A DNA stretch of 64,000 nt from Gibbsiella quercinecans. GTDB lineage: Bacteria > Pseudomonadota > Gammaproteobacteria > Enterobacterales > Enterobacteriaceae. The notes under the pieces are model-generated. The model saw only the letters and a list, made by a program, of their open reading frames with translations, made no database searches and was not told where the DNA came from. The DNA is taken from NCBI RefSeq assembly GCF_002291425.1, contig NZ_CP014136.1:496001-560000 (forward strand), given 5' to 3'. Both the position numbers and the translations under genes were made by a program. Shown here piece after piece: positions 1-9,533 of the stretch (its first letter is position 1; the number at the start of each line of letters is the position of its first letter).

Positions 1-533
1 GCGACAATAATTTGATTGGAAAGCTTGGTGATATTCCCGGCGCCAACATCCCCGGTGTGTACCACAGAACTCGCCATGGCGCTGAGTAAGTCGTAATACT
101 TTTCAAATAGGGCAATATCGCCCCCAACCATCACCGAAAGCGAACCGTCAATCGCCTTCGGTTCGCCGCCGCTCACCGGCGCATCCAGCATTGAAATATT
201 TTTCTTTGCTAATTCGGCGGCGATCTCCTGGCTGGCCAAAGGCGCGATGGAACTCATATCAATCAATACGCTGCCCGGTTTTGCACCGGCAATCACCCCT
301 TCTTCCCCCAAAACAACCTGCTTCACCTGCGGCGAATTCGGCAGCATGGTGATAATCACGTCACATTGCGCTGCGAGCGCTTTGATACTGGTGGCGCCCA
401 TCGCCCCCAGGGCGACGAGCTCGTTTACCGAGGTTTGATTTAGATCGCTAACAATCAACGAGTAATTTGCTTTTAGCAAATTTTTACTCATGGGCTTGCC
501 CATAATGCCTAAACCGATAAATCCGATATTCAT
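1..533 (-). CDS. garR: 2-hydroxy-3-oxopropionate (tartronate semialdehyde) reductase, 3' end beyond window
   Basis: Seen: a reading frame starts with ATG at 533 and runs leftwards off the window, giving 177 codons of the N-terminal part. It opens with the NAD(P)-binding motif FIGLGIMGKPMSKNLL and later shows ITMLPNSPQVKQV, IDMSSIAPLAS and DAPVSGGEPKA, the signature of the beta-hydroxyacid dehydrogenase family. The wording is closest, by recall, to E. coli GarR/GlxR rather than to 3-hydroxyisobutyrate dehydrogenase MmsB. Known role: NADH-dependent reduction of tartronate semialdehyde to D-glycerate in the cytosol. A GAGGAG ribosome site lies just before the ATG. It is the last visible gene of a leftward cluster, 41 bp after garL, which makes the product of the aldolase its natural substrate. 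The catalytic lysine region lies outside the window. Confidence 0.93.
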   Translation of the reverse strand, partial: MNIGFIGLGIMGKPMSKNLLKANYSLIVSDLNQTSVNELVALGAMGATSIKALAAQCDVIITMLPNSPQVKQVVLGEEGVIAGAKPGSVLIDMSSIAPLASQEIAAELAKKNISMLDAPVSGGEPKAIDGSLSVMVGGDIALFEKYYDLLSAMASSVVHTGDVGAGNITKLSNQIIV

Positions 534-574
534 TGATGTCTCCTCATCTGTATAGACGGTTTCCAGCCAGGGAA

Positions 575-1348
575 TCAGGATTCTTTCGTGATAAATCCGT
601 CAGCCAGCTTTTTAGTCGCCGCACGGAATAAACCTAAATCGCTGCCCACCGCAACGCAGGTTGCCCCCATCGCCAAATAACGTTGGGCATCCGCCTCGAC
701 GGGCGCAAGGATCCCCGCCGCTTTATGATGAGCCCTGGCGACATCAAAAACATGTTGGATAGCTTTTTGCATTTCAGGATGGTGTAAATCCGAAAAATAG
801 CCCAAATTGGCCGAGAGATCGCTCGGCCCAACGAACAGCACGTCGATCCCATCAACAGCCGCGATTTTTTCCGCATTATCGATGCCGGTCTGGCTTTCAA
901 TTTGCGCCATGATGCAAATATTGTCGTTAATATTGGCAAAATAGTCAGGCACGGTGCCGTATTTATTATTTCTTTGCGCCAGCGAAATCCCGCGAATACC
1001 TTGAGGCGGATAGCGCGTTGCAGTAACGGCCTTAATGGCGTCAGCCTCAGTGTCGATAAACGGGATGAGAAAATTAGAAAAACCAATATCCAGCAGCCGT
1101 TTGATAACGATAACATCATTCCATTCCGGCCGGACGACGGGCGCGCTGCGGCTATCTTTTAGCGCCATTAATTGCGGAATAAAGGTCATAATATCATTAC
1201 AGGCGTGCTCCCCATCAAGCAACAGCCAGTCAAAACCGGCATATCCCAAAATTTCTGTGGTGATCGGGCTGCCCAGCGAAGACCAGCAGCCAATTTGGTT
1301 TTTCTGCGAAAGCACATTTTTTCTGAATTCATTTATACACGTATTCAT
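575..1348 (-). CDS. garL: 2-dehydro-3-deoxy-D-glucarate aldolase (HpcH/HpaI family)
   Basis: A 257-residue class II, metal-dependent HpcH/HpaI aldolase, the usual length for GarL (about 256). Visible family motifs are [11 protein letters not shown] near residue 18, [11 protein letters not shown] (active-site acid/base region), [23 protein letters not shown] (metal-binding Glu) and [11 protein letters not shown], all in the order found in E. coli GarL. Known reaction: retro-aldol cleavage of 2-keto-3-deoxy- or 5-keto-4-deoxy-glucarate to pyruvate and tartronate semialdehyde. It precedes garR, which reduces the aldehyde product, and follows hyi. The ribosome site before the ATG is weak (purine-rich only), suggesting coupling to upstream translation. 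Substrate could be broader, since the cluster's dehydratase is not the usual GudD/GarD type. Confidence 0.92.
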   Translation of the reverse strand: MNTCINEFRKNVLSQKNQIGCWSSLGSPITTEILGYAGFDWLLLDGEHACNDIMTFIPQLMALKDSRSAPVVRPEWNDVIVIKRLLDIGFSNFLIPFIDTEADAIKAVTATRYPPQGIRGISLAQRNNKYGTVPDYFANINDNICIMAQIESQTGIDNAEKIAAVDGIDVLFVGPSDLSANLGYFSDLHHPEMQKAIQHVFDVARAHHKAAGILAPVEADAQRYLAMGATCVAVGSDLGLFRAATKKLADGFITKES

Positions 1349-1453
1349 TTCTTTTCACCTTGCGCAAACATCAGGGGTTGGGCGCTGGCCATTTGTTACT
1401 CAAAGAGAAACCATGCCAACGTGGGATAAGCGTTATACTCAAATTATTTAGAG

Positions 1454-2224
1454 TTATACTGCCAACGTTTTCAATGTATTGAGTCCCTCCTCGGTCTTGC
1501 CTCTGGGGCGATACTCCAGCGCGATAGGATCGCGGAACCCTATCCGCTTGAATGCCGAGATGACGGCCCGAAAGTTAACTTCCCCTTCATCCGGCTCATT
1601 CCGGGCGGGAATGCCGGCAATTTGAACATGCCCGATAATCTCGGCATAACGTTCGATCCGGTTAATCAAATCCCCTTCCATAATTTGGATATGATAAACG
1701 TCGAACAGCAGCTTGATATTGTCCGCCCCAATTTCACCGATCAGCTGTGCAACCCGATCGCTGTGAGAAACCAGGTAACCGGGCATATCGCGTTGGTTAA
1801 TCGGCTCAAGCAACAAAATAATATCGGCGGCAGCGGCTTGTTGTGCGATCGCACGCAGGTTTTTAACCAGCGTGGCCAACGCCGCCTGCCGTTGCTGCGG
1901 TTCGACAATACCAGCGGTGACATGGATCTTTTTCACCCCCAACGCCGTTGCATAGGCCAATGCCATTTGCCAATGCGCCAAAAAAACCGCCTCTTTACCG
2001 GGAACACCGGCAAAACCAAACTCCCCCTGGGCCGGATCACCGCTCGGCGTATTCATGCTGGCGATGGAAACCCGGCTGTTCTTTAGCAAAAGCGTGAGTT
2101 CATCAAGGGGAATGCTATACGGATTAGGGCATTCAACAATATCGAACCCACATTGCTTCGCCGCCGCGAACCGCTGCGCCAACGGATATTCAGTAAATAA
2201 AAACCCAATATTCGGATAGAACAT
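1454..2224 (-). CDS. hyi: hydroxypyruvate isomerase family protein (Hyi/OtnI-like)
   Basis: A 256-residue TIM-barrel sugar-phosphate-isomerase/endonuclease-IV-like enzyme, matching the roughly 258 residues of E. coli Hyi. Motifs seen: LLLEPINQRDMPGY (metal-binding Glu), LLFDVYHIQIMEGDL (Asp and His), GHVQIAGIPARNEPDEGEVN and ALEYRPRGKTEEGL (terminal metal Glu). Known reactions of the family are hydroxypyruvate/tartronate semialdehyde interconversion and, in OtnI, 2-oxo-tetronate isomerisation. In this cluster it would balance hydroxypyruvate and tartronate semialdehyde ahead of GarR. A strong GGAGGGGG ribosome site lies directly before the ATG. Distinguishing Hyi from OtnI needs an alignment; no otnK or otnC gene is visible in the window, which favours Hyi. 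Confidence 0.85.
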   Translation of the reverse strand: MFYPNIGFLFTEYPLAQRFAAAKQCGFDIVECPNPYSIPLDELTLLLKNSRVSIASMNTPSGDPAQGEFGFAGVPGKEAVFLAHWQMALAYATALGVKKIHVTAGIVEPQQRQAALATLVKNLRAIAQQAAAADIILLLEPINQRDMPGYLVSHSDRVAQLIGEIGADNIKLLFDVYHIQIMEGDLINRIERYAEIIGHVQIAGIPARNEPDEGEVNFRAVISAFKRIGFRDPIALEYRPRGKTEEGLNTLKTLAV

Positions 2225-2343
2225 TCCCCCTCCGCCTTAACCCAAAGGTTGATGGTTTGCGTATGCGCCTTGCAAGCGGCGCCCATACCCTGCACATTCC
2301 CGGTTATTTTCAGTACGCCCGGTGGCACCGGGCTGCTGAATAT

Positions 2344-3834
2344 TTACAGGGTCGGCATATTAAATTCGGCTTTGGTATGCTCTTTGGGCCAACGGGAGGT
2401 CACCGTCTTGAGCCGGGTGTAAAACCGAACGCCTTCCGGCCCGTGCATATGATGATCGCCAAAGAGCGAGGCCTTCCAACCGCCGAAACTATGAAACGCC
2501 ATGGGAACTGGAATTGGAATATTAATACCGACCATCCCCGCCTGCACACGGTGTTCAAACTCATCGGCGGCCCGGCCGGAATCGGTAAAAATACTCGCGC
2601 CATTGCCGAACTCATGCTCGTTAATCAGGCGCAGCCCTTCATCAAAGCTATCCACCCGCACGATAGCCAGAACCGGCCCAAAAATTTCTTCCTTATAAAT
2701 CCGCATTGAGGTGCTAACCTGGTCAAACAGGGTCGGCCCGACAAAGAACCCCTTTTCATAGCCTGAAAGCGTGAAATCCCTGCCGTCCACCAGCAACGTT
2801 GCGCCTTCCTCAACACCCGCGGTGATGTAACCTTTCACCTTTTCCTGATGTTCAGCAGAAACTAACGGCCCCATTTCCGCCTGATCGTCGCTGCCGACGC
2901 CCACCTGCAGCGTAGCAATGCGTGCTTGCAGCTTTTGGCTCAACCGGTCGGCGACATCGTCCCCAACGGCAACCGCGACCGAAATGGCCATGCAACGCTC
3001 GCCCGCCGAGCCATAGGCCGCGCCAATTAACGCTTCAACGGTCACATCCAGATCGGCATCCGGCATGATCAACATATGGTTTTTTGCCCCACCCAACGCC
3101 TGAACGCGTTTGCCATGGGCGCATCCTTGTTCGTAGATGTAACGCGCAATCGGCGTAGAGCCAACGAAACTGATGGCCGCCACGTCCGGGTGGAAAAGCA
3201 AGCCGTCCACCGCAACCTTGTCCCCTTGCAGCACGTTAAAGACACCATCCGGCAACCCGGCCTCTTTAAGCAGCTCCGCCAATAACAATGCAGTGGTTGG
3301 ATCCCGCTCCGAAGGCTTCAAAATAAAGGTATTGCCACACGCCAGCGCCATCGGGATCATCCACAACGGCACCATGGCTGGAAAATTAAACGGCGTGATC
3401 CCCGCCACAACCCCCAAAGGTTGACGCAAGCTATGGCTATTAACGCCGGTGCCGGCCTGCGCCGAATATTCGCCCTTCAGCACCTGAGGGATACCGCAGG
3501 CGAATTCCACCACTTCAATACCCCGGGTCAGTTCGCCTTTGGCATCCGATACCGTCTTGCCATGTTCCTGGGAGATAATTTCGGCGATTTTAGCCGCGTT
3601 TTTTTCCAGCAATTCCTTAAAACGGAACATAATCCGCGCACGACGCAGCGGCGTGGTATTCGCCCAAGCCGGGAATGCGGCTTTAGCGGCGGCGACCGCG
3701 GCATCAATGTCCCCTTGATCCGCCAGGATCACTTCGCCACTTTGTGTACCCAGCGCCGGGTTATAAACCGGTTTCGTTTGTTGGGAAGAACCGGCGGCGT
3801 ATTTCCCTTGAATAAAGTGTTGGATTTTCTTCAT
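2344..3834 (-). CDS. mmsA: CoA-acylating (methyl)malonate semialdehyde dehydrogenase
   Basis: A 496-residue aldehyde dehydrogenase of the MmsA/IolA type. [13 protein letters not shown] (coenzyme region), [18 protein letters not shown] (which replaces the usual ELGG glutamate motif and marks the CoA-acylating branch) and the catalytic cysteine C281 in AGERCMAIS are visible; the C-terminal [16 protein letters not shown] is also typical. Known reactions: methylmalonate semialdehyde to propionyl-CoA, or malonate semialdehyde to acetyl-CoA. AGGAG precedes the ATG. Its presence among hexarate-type genes is unusual, since GarL products do not need it; it may handle a malonate-semialdehyde-like by-product of the dehydratase route (inference). 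A 416-bp gap separates it from the upstream dehydratase, so it may have its own promoter. Confidence 0.92.
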   Translation of the reverse strand: MKKIQHFIQGKYAAGSSQQTKPVYNPALGTQSGEVILADQGDIDAAVAAAKAAFPAWANTTPLRRARIMFRFKELLEKNAAKIAEIISQEHGKTVSDAKGELTRGIEVVEFACGIPQVLKGEYSAQAGTGVNSHSLRQPLGVVAGITPFNFPAMVPLWMIPMALACGNTFILKPSERDPTTALLLAELLKEAGLPDGVFNVLQGDKVAVDGLLFHPDVAAISFVGSTPIARYIYEQGCAHGKRVQALGGAKNHMLIMPDADLDVTVEALIGAAYGSAGERCMAISVAVAVGDDVADRLSQKLQARIATLQVGVGSDDQAEMGPLVSAEHQEKVKGYITAGVEEGATLLVDGRDFTLSGYEKGFFVGPTLFDQVSTSMRIYKEEIFGPVLAIVRVDSFDEGLRLINEHEFGNGASIFTDSGRAADEFEHRVQAGMVGINIPIPVPMAFHSFGGWKASLFGDHHMHGPEGVRFYTRLKTVTSRWPKEHTKAEFNMPTL

Positions 3835-4250
3835 AAGTCATCTCCTACGCAAGTCAGCAATATAACCGCAGCCTATCGAGACATATCAATATTATGCGTT
3901 TCAAATCACAATGGTTTAACGATCTCAGGTTTAAACAGAACGATCTTCATATCCACCAGCACAAGGCTGCAGTTAATCAACATCCTTTAATAGGAACCGT
4001 TGAAGAATATTGACACATTGCGTTCTGGTAAAAACCCACTTCCTCACTTAAATAAGAACATAGAGCATTCATCCGCTATCGTTTTATTCGCGAAATTGGT
4101 TATCACATAGCAATCTCCTTCATCAAATTACCGCCAATAACGTTCAGACGGAGAGTAGGTGTACGCCAGCAACCGGCGTACACCCATAACTAAAATAATA
4201 AACAAGCGTATCCTCACGGCTTATTACAAATACCGAATTCCTGCTGGACT
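3835..4250. other. 416-bp AT-rich intergenic region between mmsA and the dehydratase gene
   Basis: No long gene. It probably holds the promoter for mmsA-hyi-garL-garR, read leftwards. A possible CRP half-matched site is at 3895-3910 (TGCGT, six bases, TCACA). A 20-codon frame could lie on the minus strand at 4106-4044, starting with GTG after an AAGGAG site, with an ATG-TGA start-stop immediately beside it. Either could be a leader or chance. A perfect hairpin near the dehydratase end is listed separately. Confidence 0.5.
4158..4184 (-). terminator. perfect 10-bp inverted repeat downstream of the dehydratase gene
   Basis: GGTGTACGCC, a seven-base spacer, then GGCGTACACC. It lies 66 bp past the dehydratase stop codon, where a terminator is expected. 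No U tract follows on the minus strand, so it may be a processing stem or an operator palindrome instead. Confidence 0.45.
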
Positions 4251-5996
4251 TTATTGTATTGGCGGCTCTGGGATTTTGCCCTGCTCGCCGGCAACGGTTT
4301 CCAGATAATCGAAATCACAGCCATCGTCCGCCTGGCTAACATGTTCAGTGAACATTTTCCCATATCCCCGTGGATAATAAGGTGCGGGTTTTACCCATGC
4401 CGCCCGGCGGCGTTCCATTTCCGGTTCTGATATCAGTAAATTAAGCTGCCGCTTCGAAACGCTTAATTCGATAAGGTCACCATTATTGACAAAGGCCAGC
4501 GGCCCGCCAATAAAAGATTCCGGCGCAATATGCACCACGCAGGAGCCAAAGCTGGTTCCACTCATTCTTGAATCAGAAATGCGCACCATATCCCGGACGC
4601 CCTGCTCAAGTAATTTCTTCGGAATGGGAATTTGCCCCCATTCAGGGAACCCTGGCGCGCCCAACGGGCCGGCGTTTTTCAGCACCAGCACCGAATCCTT
4701 ATCCACTTCGAGCGCCGGGTCATCGATGCGGCTTTGCAGATCCGTCACGTTTTCAAACACCACGGCTTTGCCGATATGCTCCCGCAACCCTGGATCCGCC
4801 GCATGAATTTTCAGTACCGCACTGTTGGGCGCCAGATTGCCGCGCAAAATGACCAGGCTGCCCAATTCCCCAAGCGGCTGCTCCAGCGGCAGTATCACGT
4901 CGTCGTTATAAACTTCAGCCCCCTGGATGTTTTCGCCTATTGTTTTTCCCGTCACGGTGAGCGCGGAACCATCAATCAAATCCCCCATTCTTGCCAACAA
5001 CGCTTTTAAGCCGCCGGCATAGTAGAAATCCTCCATCAGATATTTCCCTGCAGGGCGGATGTTGGCTAAATGCGGCACCTTTTGCGCAATTTCATCAAAG
5101 CGTTCCACGGTTAACGGTACGCCAGCGCGCCGGGCCATGGCGATAACATGCACGACGGAGTTCGTTGAACCGCCTAATGCCAACGCGGTCGCGATAGCAT
5201 TATCAAACGAGGCCGCGCTTAAAAAGTCCGACGGTTTTAAATCGTCCCATACCATTTCAACGATGCGGCGCCCGGTTCTTTCCGCCATGATCGCATGCCG
5301 GGAATCCGGTGCGACAATCGACGATGCCCCCGGCAAACAAAACCCCATGGCGTCGGCCATACTCATCATGGTCGGCGCCGTGCCCATGGTCATACAGGTA
5401 CCGGCCGAGCGCGAGATACCATTCTCCACTTCTTCCAGTTGCTGTTCGGTATATTCACCGGCTTTGTACTTATACCAGGAGGCAAACAGATCGGTGCCGG
5501 AACCCAGCGTTTTCCCTTTATTATCCCCACGTAAAGACGGGCCCGCCGGGAAATAAATCGCCGGTATATTCATCGAAATTGCCCCCATGATAAGCCCAGG
5601 GGTCGTTTTATCGCATCCGCCCATCAGCACTACGCCATCAATCGGGTGCGAGCGCAGTAATTCCTCCGTTTCAATCGCCAGCAGATTACGATACAGCATC
5701 GCTGCCGGGCGAACATAGGGCTCGCCCAACGACATTGCCGGCAATTCAATCGGAAAACCACCGGCCTGGAAAATGCCACGCTTTATTTGTTCTGCCCGAT
5801 CTTTAAAATGCGTATGGCAAGGATTGATTTCACTCCAGGTGTTAATTAAGCCGATAACCGGCTTGCCCATATAGTCTTCTCTGGCATACCCCTGTTGAGC
5901 CATTCTGGCACGGTGCCCCAATGAACGAAACACGGGTGCGCCATACCAACGATAACTGCGTAAAGATTCAGGACTCACTTTTTTATTAGTTGACAT
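4251..5996 (-). CDS. IlvD/Edd-family sugar-acid dehydratase
   Basis: A 581-residue dehydratase of the IlvD/Edd superfamily, with the length of the L-arabinonate/D-xylonate dehydratase branch. The three cluster-ligand cysteines are C60 (SEINPCHTH), C128 (MGGCDKTTPG) and C201 (SAGTCMTMGTAPTM), implying a [2Fe-2S] enzyme. RISDSRMSGTSFGSC near the C-terminus and the tail PYYPRGYGKMF also fit sugar-acid dehydratases. Known reaction: dehydration of an aldonate or aldarate to a 2-keto-3-deoxy acid. The product would feed GarL. E. coli uses enolase-family GudD or the unrelated GarD here, so this is a substitution. The ATG has a GAGGAG site. It lies 105 bp after the permease gene and probably shares its transcript. 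Exact substrate cannot be read from sequence. Confidence 0.88.
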   Translation of the reverse strand: MSTNKKVSPESLRSYRWYGAPVFRSLGHRARMAQQGYAREDYMGKPVIGLINTWSEINPCHTHFKDRAEQIKRGIFQAGGFPIELPAMSLGEPYVRPAAMLYRNLLAIETEELLRSHPIDGVVLMGGCDKTTPGLIMGAISMNIPAIYFPAGPSLRGDNKGKTLGSGTDLFASWYKYKAGEYTEQQLEEVENGISRSAGTCMTMGTAPTMMSMADAMGFCLPGASSIVAPDSRHAIMAERTGRRIVEMVWDDLKPSDFLSAASFDNAIATALALGGSTNSVVHVIAMARRAGVPLTVERFDEIAQKVPHLANIRPAGKYLMEDFYYAGGLKALLARMGDLIDGSALTVTGKTIGENIQGAEVYNDDVILPLEQPLGELGSLVILRGNLAPNSAVLKIHAADPGLREHIGKAVVFENVTDLQSRIDDPALEVDKDSVLVLKNAGPLGAPGFPEWGQIPIPKKLLEQGVRDMVRISDSRMSGTSFGSCVVHIAPESFIGGPLAFVNNGDLIELSVSKRQLNLLISEPEMERRRAAWVKPAPYYPRGYGKMFTEHVSQADDGCDFDYLETVAGEQGKIPEPPIQ

Positions 5997-6101
5997 AGGC
6001 TCCTCACTGACTTTGTATCATTTACATCAAACCGTATTATTTATTTGAACCACGATTTGCTCTTGAATAACCTTACGATCACATCATTACCGCTATTGTT
6101 T

Positions 6102-7478
6102 TTAGGAAAATTCGACGCGTTTAATTTCACCGACCAGGAAGACATAACAGAAGATAGTCAATGCAGCAAAGAACGACACATACATCAACGCACCATGGAA
6201 AGAACCGGTAGCAGCAACGATATAGCCAATAATGATCGGTGTAACAATGCCGGCGATATTGCCAATCGTATTGAACAAGCCGCCGCTTAGCCCGATCGCT
6301 TCTTTTGGTGAGGTGTCCGCCACCACGGCCCAACCCAGCGCGCCAAACCCTTTGCCAAAGAAAGCAAGCGACATAAAGAATATAGCCAAGCTGATTGAAT
6401 CGACATAATTGCAGATCAGCATCGACATCGAACACAGCATGCCTAAGATAATAGGTGTCTTACGTGCCAATGAGAGTGAACACCCTTTCTTTATCAGAAA
6501 ATCAGACACAATCCCGCCCAGGATCCCACCGGCAAAACCGCACAGCGCCGGCAGTGATGCAGCAAAACCTGCGCCCAATATCGTCATATGCCGCTCTTTG
6601 ATGAGATAGACCGGGAACCAGGAAATAAAAAACCAGGTCAGCGTCGAAATACAATATTGCCCTAAATAAACCCCGACCAACAGGCGCTGTGACAACAGCA
6701 TCTTAACCGTGATTTTTTTCTCCGTTTCTTTTTCAACGAAAGCGGCGGCCTGTGGTTCTGTTTTCCCCAACGATGCATCGAGATTAACTAAAGCACCGCC
6801 TTGTTCTATATACGCCAGTTCATCTTTTGATACCCAGGGGTGCTGGGAAGGTGGGTAAATGATTCTTAACCAGATGAAACTAATGATAATACCGATGAGG
6901 CCCATAAAGATGAAGGCGCTGTGCCAGCCATAGTTGTGGGTAAACCACCCCATTATCGGCGCAAAAATCGCTGTGGCGAAATATTGCGCCGAATTGAAAA
7001 CGGCCGAGGCAGTTCCCCGTTCTTTTAACGGGAACCATGCCGACACCACGCGGCTATTACCGGGGAATGCCGGGCACTCGGCTAACCCGACGATAAACCG
7101 CAGCAAGAACAACACGGCCACCGCAAGGGAAACGGTGCCGAATAGCGTTACCCCATGAAGCAGAAAGACGCCGGCTTGCAGCATAGTGAACAGCGACCAA
7201 AGAAAAATACTCCAGAAGTAAACCCGCCGCGAGCCGAACCTATCAAGCAGCCGCCCCCCTGGGATTTGCCCCAGGACGTAAGCCCAGGCAAAGGCAGAAA
7301 AAATATACCCCAGGCTGACCGAACTGATGCCAAGTTCTTCAGACATTGGCACACCGGCAATAGAAAGTACCGCACGATCGCCATAGTTAACCGCAGTCAC
7401 GATGAATAACATAAACACGACAAGATAACGGATAAACCCGGTTTTCTTTAATTTTATCTGTTCTGTGATATCAGTCAT
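6102..7478 (-). CDS. MFS sugar-acid:proton symporter (GudP/GarP-like)
   Basis: A 458-residue, 12-helix permease of the anion:cation symporter branch of the major facilitator superfamily. Seen: NYGDRAVLSIAG in helix 1, GQIPGGRLLDRFGSRR in the loop 2-3 motif, RFIVGLAECPAFPGNSR in helix 4, and PIIIGYIVAATGSFHGAL near the end. These match E. coli GudP/GarP (D-glucarate/galactarate) by recall. It acts in the inner membrane. It is the first gene of the leftward cluster, with GGAG before the ATG, and faces the MocR-type regulator across a 511-bp region, a standard arrangement for an inducible uptake gene. The precise acid imported is unknown; the neighbouring aldolase and reductase suggest a hexarate or hexonate. 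Confidence 0.9.
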   Translation of the reverse strand: MTDITEQIKLKKTGFIRYLVVFMLFIVTAVNYGDRAVLSIAGVPMSEELGISSVSLGYIFSAFAWAYVLGQIPGGRLLDRFGSRRVYFWSIFLWSLFTMLQAGVFLLHGVTLFGTVSLAVAVLFLLRFIVGLAECPAFPGNSRVVSAWFPLKERGTASAVFNSAQYFATAIFAPIMGWFTHNYGWHSAFIFMGLIGIIISFIWLRIIYPPSQHPWVSKDELAYIEQGGALVNLDASLGKTEPQAAAFVEKETEKKITVKMLLSQRLLVGVYLGQYCISTLTWFFISWFPVYLIKERHMTILGAGFAASLPALCGFAGGILGGIVSDFLIKKGCSLSLARKTPIILGMLCSMSMLICNYVDSISLAIFFMSLAFFGKGFGALGWAVVADTSPKEAIGLSGGLFNTIGNIAGIVTPIIIGYIVAATGSFHGALMYVSFFAALTIFCYVFLVGEIKRVEFS

Positions 7479-7989
7479 AATTTCACTCCAGAATCGGATT
7501 AAACAACATTATTTATTTTTATAAATCTGCGATTAAAAATTGTCAGGTAAACGGCTACCATCAGGCGGTGTTAATTATTTTACTTACCTCAACCGCACCT
7601 TTAATTGGCATCTTAAACACTAAGCGATTTATGTATACGTACAATTCTAAAAATAATCAGATAAACAGTATTGTAATTTTTACCCATACAGTTTCCTTCA
7701 ATGCAATAAGCCATTGCATTCATAAGGTTAAGTCTGTTGGTTATTTATTCATTCCGATTCAGGATCACAAAAAACAAATAAACAGCATTAAATGAGAAAA
7801 TTAAGATAGTGATCGCCATCACAAAAACAATTATTACCGGGTTGGCTGATTACACCTGTCTGTATACTGGTATTAGGATTTTTTTAAAAATTTGGGATTT
7901 GTATCACATTGGACGAAGATACCGGCAGCGCCAAGACAACGCTTTTATCATTGTAACCCGCCTTCTGCAGTTGATAACACAGGTTAATC
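7479..7989. promoter_or_regulatory. divergent promoter region between the permease and MocR-type regulator
   Basis: 511 bp, clearly AT-richer than the flanking genes. Frames on the plus strand at 7568-7795 and 7809-8018 have no convincing ribosome site or protein character and are treated as chance. It must hold the promoters of both flanking genes and probably the operator of the MocR-type protein, which I could not identify. One good CRP-like site is listed separately. Confidence 0.6.
7808..7823. promoter_or_regulatory. putative CRP-cAMP binding site
   Basis: The sequence AGTGA-TCGCCA-TCACA matches the core TGTGA-N6-TCACA at nine of ten positions. It is 166 bp upstream of the regulator start and 330 bp upstream of the permease start. 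Catabolite control of a sugar-acid operon would be normal. Confidence 0.5.
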
Positions 7990-9435
7990 ATGAACAATTT
8001 TTTAACGTTATCTATTGATAAGCAATCTTCAGTTACGCTCGTAGAACAGCTTATGCAGGCATTTCAGCTCGCGATACGTTCCAAACATTTTCCTCCCGGT
8101 GGGAAACTGCCTTCCATCCGGCGCTGTGCGCAAATGTGTCAGGTCAGCGCTTCAACGGTTGTCATTGTTTACGACCAATTAATTGCCGAGGGCCTGATAA
8201 AATCGATTCCTGGCTCGGGTTTTTTCGTTATTGACAAGCCAATGAATTATGTCAATGACCAACAGAAAAACCAAAAGGCCGTCGACTTCCCTATTGATGA
8301 CTATTGGTTATTAACAAACGTATATTATTCACATACCAGCTATAGTCATTTTGGTTGCGGTTGGTTACCTTCAGACTGGTATCCCAATAATGATTTATCA
8401 CGGGCATTACGCGCCGTTGCTCGGCAAAATATCTCTGCCAATGGTTATGGCGAGCCCCAAGGTTTTTCCCCACTAAGAGAATATTTAAGTGGCTATTTAT
8501 CCGATCGCTCACTTTATGCCGCGCCGGATAATATTCTGCTGACGCAGGGAGCAAGCCGCGCGCTGGATATCATTTCCGCGGCTTTTTTAGAAAGCGGGGA
8601 TACCGTGCTGGTTGATGAGCCAGGATACTGTAACTTCCTGACGTCATTGCTGATGAAAGGCGTACGCGCTATTGGAATACCCTGGACAGATCAGGGGCCC
8701 GATATTTCAGTGATGGAAAAGCTGATAAAAAAACACCGGCCAAAACTTTATTTTACCAACCCCTGGTTGCATAACCCCACCGGTACCTGTATGAGCCTTA
8801 ACGTCGCTTATCAGGTTTTGATGATCGCCGAGCAACAGGGCATAAAAATCGTCGAAGACCATGTATCCGGCGATCTCATGCCGCCAAATAGCGTCACGCT
8901 GGCCTCACTCGGCGGGCTTGAGCGCGTGATACATATCAGCAGTTACTCAAAAACGCTATCGCCCAGCCTGCGCGTCGGTTATGTTGTCGCCGATGTGCCA
9001 ACAATCAACCGGTTGACACAGTACAAAATGATGAGTGGCCTGACCTCCTCCGAATTTGTTGAACGAATCGTATTAAGCCTACTGAAAGAGGGCCACTATC
9101 ATAAGTCGCTGGAGAAATTACGCGCAAAATTGGCATTAGCGCAAGCCGAAGTGGGCCGTTTTTTGCAAGAATTAGGTTGGGAGTTATTTATTCAACCTAA
9201 AAATGGCTTTTATATCTATGCAAAACCCAGAGGCTCAAAAATGGATGCGCAGACATTAGCCGAACGCGCCAAAAAAGACGGATTAATATTTGCCCCCGGC
9301 TATCTTTTTCATCCGCAACATATGAGAAGCCCATGGATACGCTTTAATGTTGCGTATTCACTTACGCATAAAAATATACTTATCTCTTTTTTGAAAAGTG
9401 AAGATTGCATTAGAATTTGCAACGGCAATAATTAA
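7990..9435 (+). CDS. MocR-type GntR/aminotransferase transcriptional regulator
   Basis: A 481-residue chimeric regulator: an N-terminal GntR winged helix (about residues 15-82, with LPSIRRCAQMCQVSASTVV as the recognition region) joined to a class I aminotransferase fold. The pyridoxal-phosphate lysine is K321 in SSYSKTLSPSLRVGY; NPTGTCMSL and VEDHVSGDL are other fold motifs. MocR proteins bind PLP and usually regulate a divergent gene. Here that neighbour is the sugar-acid permease, so it is the likely local regulator, although MocR regulators more often sense amino-containing ligands. An AGG site precedes the ATG by six bases. A terminator follows its stop codon. Confidence 0.9.
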   Translation: MNNFLTLSIDKQSSVTLVEQLMQAFQLAIRSKHFPPGGKLPSIRRCAQMCQVSASTVVIVYDQLIAEGLIKSIPGSGFFVIDKPMNYVNDQQKNQKAVDFPIDDYWLLTNVYYSHTSYSHFGCGWLPSDWYPNNDLSRALRAVARQNISANGYGEPQGFSPLREYLSGYLSDRSLYAAPDNILLTQGASRALDIISAAFLESGDTVLVDEPGYCNFLTSLLMKGVRAIGIPWTDQGPDISVMEKLIKKHRPKLYFTNPWLHNPTGTCMSLNVAYQVLMIAEQQGIKIVEDHVSGDLMPPNSVTLASLGGLERVIHISSYSKTLSPSLRVGYVVADVPTINRLTQYKMMSGLTSSEFVERIVLSLLKEGHYHKSLEKLRAKLALAQAEVGRFLQELGWELFIQPKNGFYIYAKPRGSKMDAQTLAERAKKDGLIFAPGYLFHPQHMRSPWIRFNVAYSLTHKNILISFLKSEDCIRICNGNN

Positions 9436-9436
9436 T

Positions 9437-9474
9437 CGGCGTTTCGGCGGGTTGGGGCAAAACGCCGGTTTTAC
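9437..9474 (+). terminator. intrinsic terminator of the MocR-type gene
   Basis: CGGCGTTT pairs with AAACGCCG across a 15-base spacer and is followed by GTTTTAC. It begins two bases after the stop codon. Confidence 0.65.
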
Positions 9475-9533
9475 TCATGGCGGCGGCAGCTTGGCCCAAA
9501 CGAAGGCGACATATCGGCTAATGAAAAGATGGC

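Noticed and set aside
7568-8018. Two plus-strand frames of 69-75 codons in the permease/regulator gap
   Set aside because: AT-rich, no ribosome site, no protein-like composition, and the second runs into the regulator gene in another phase.
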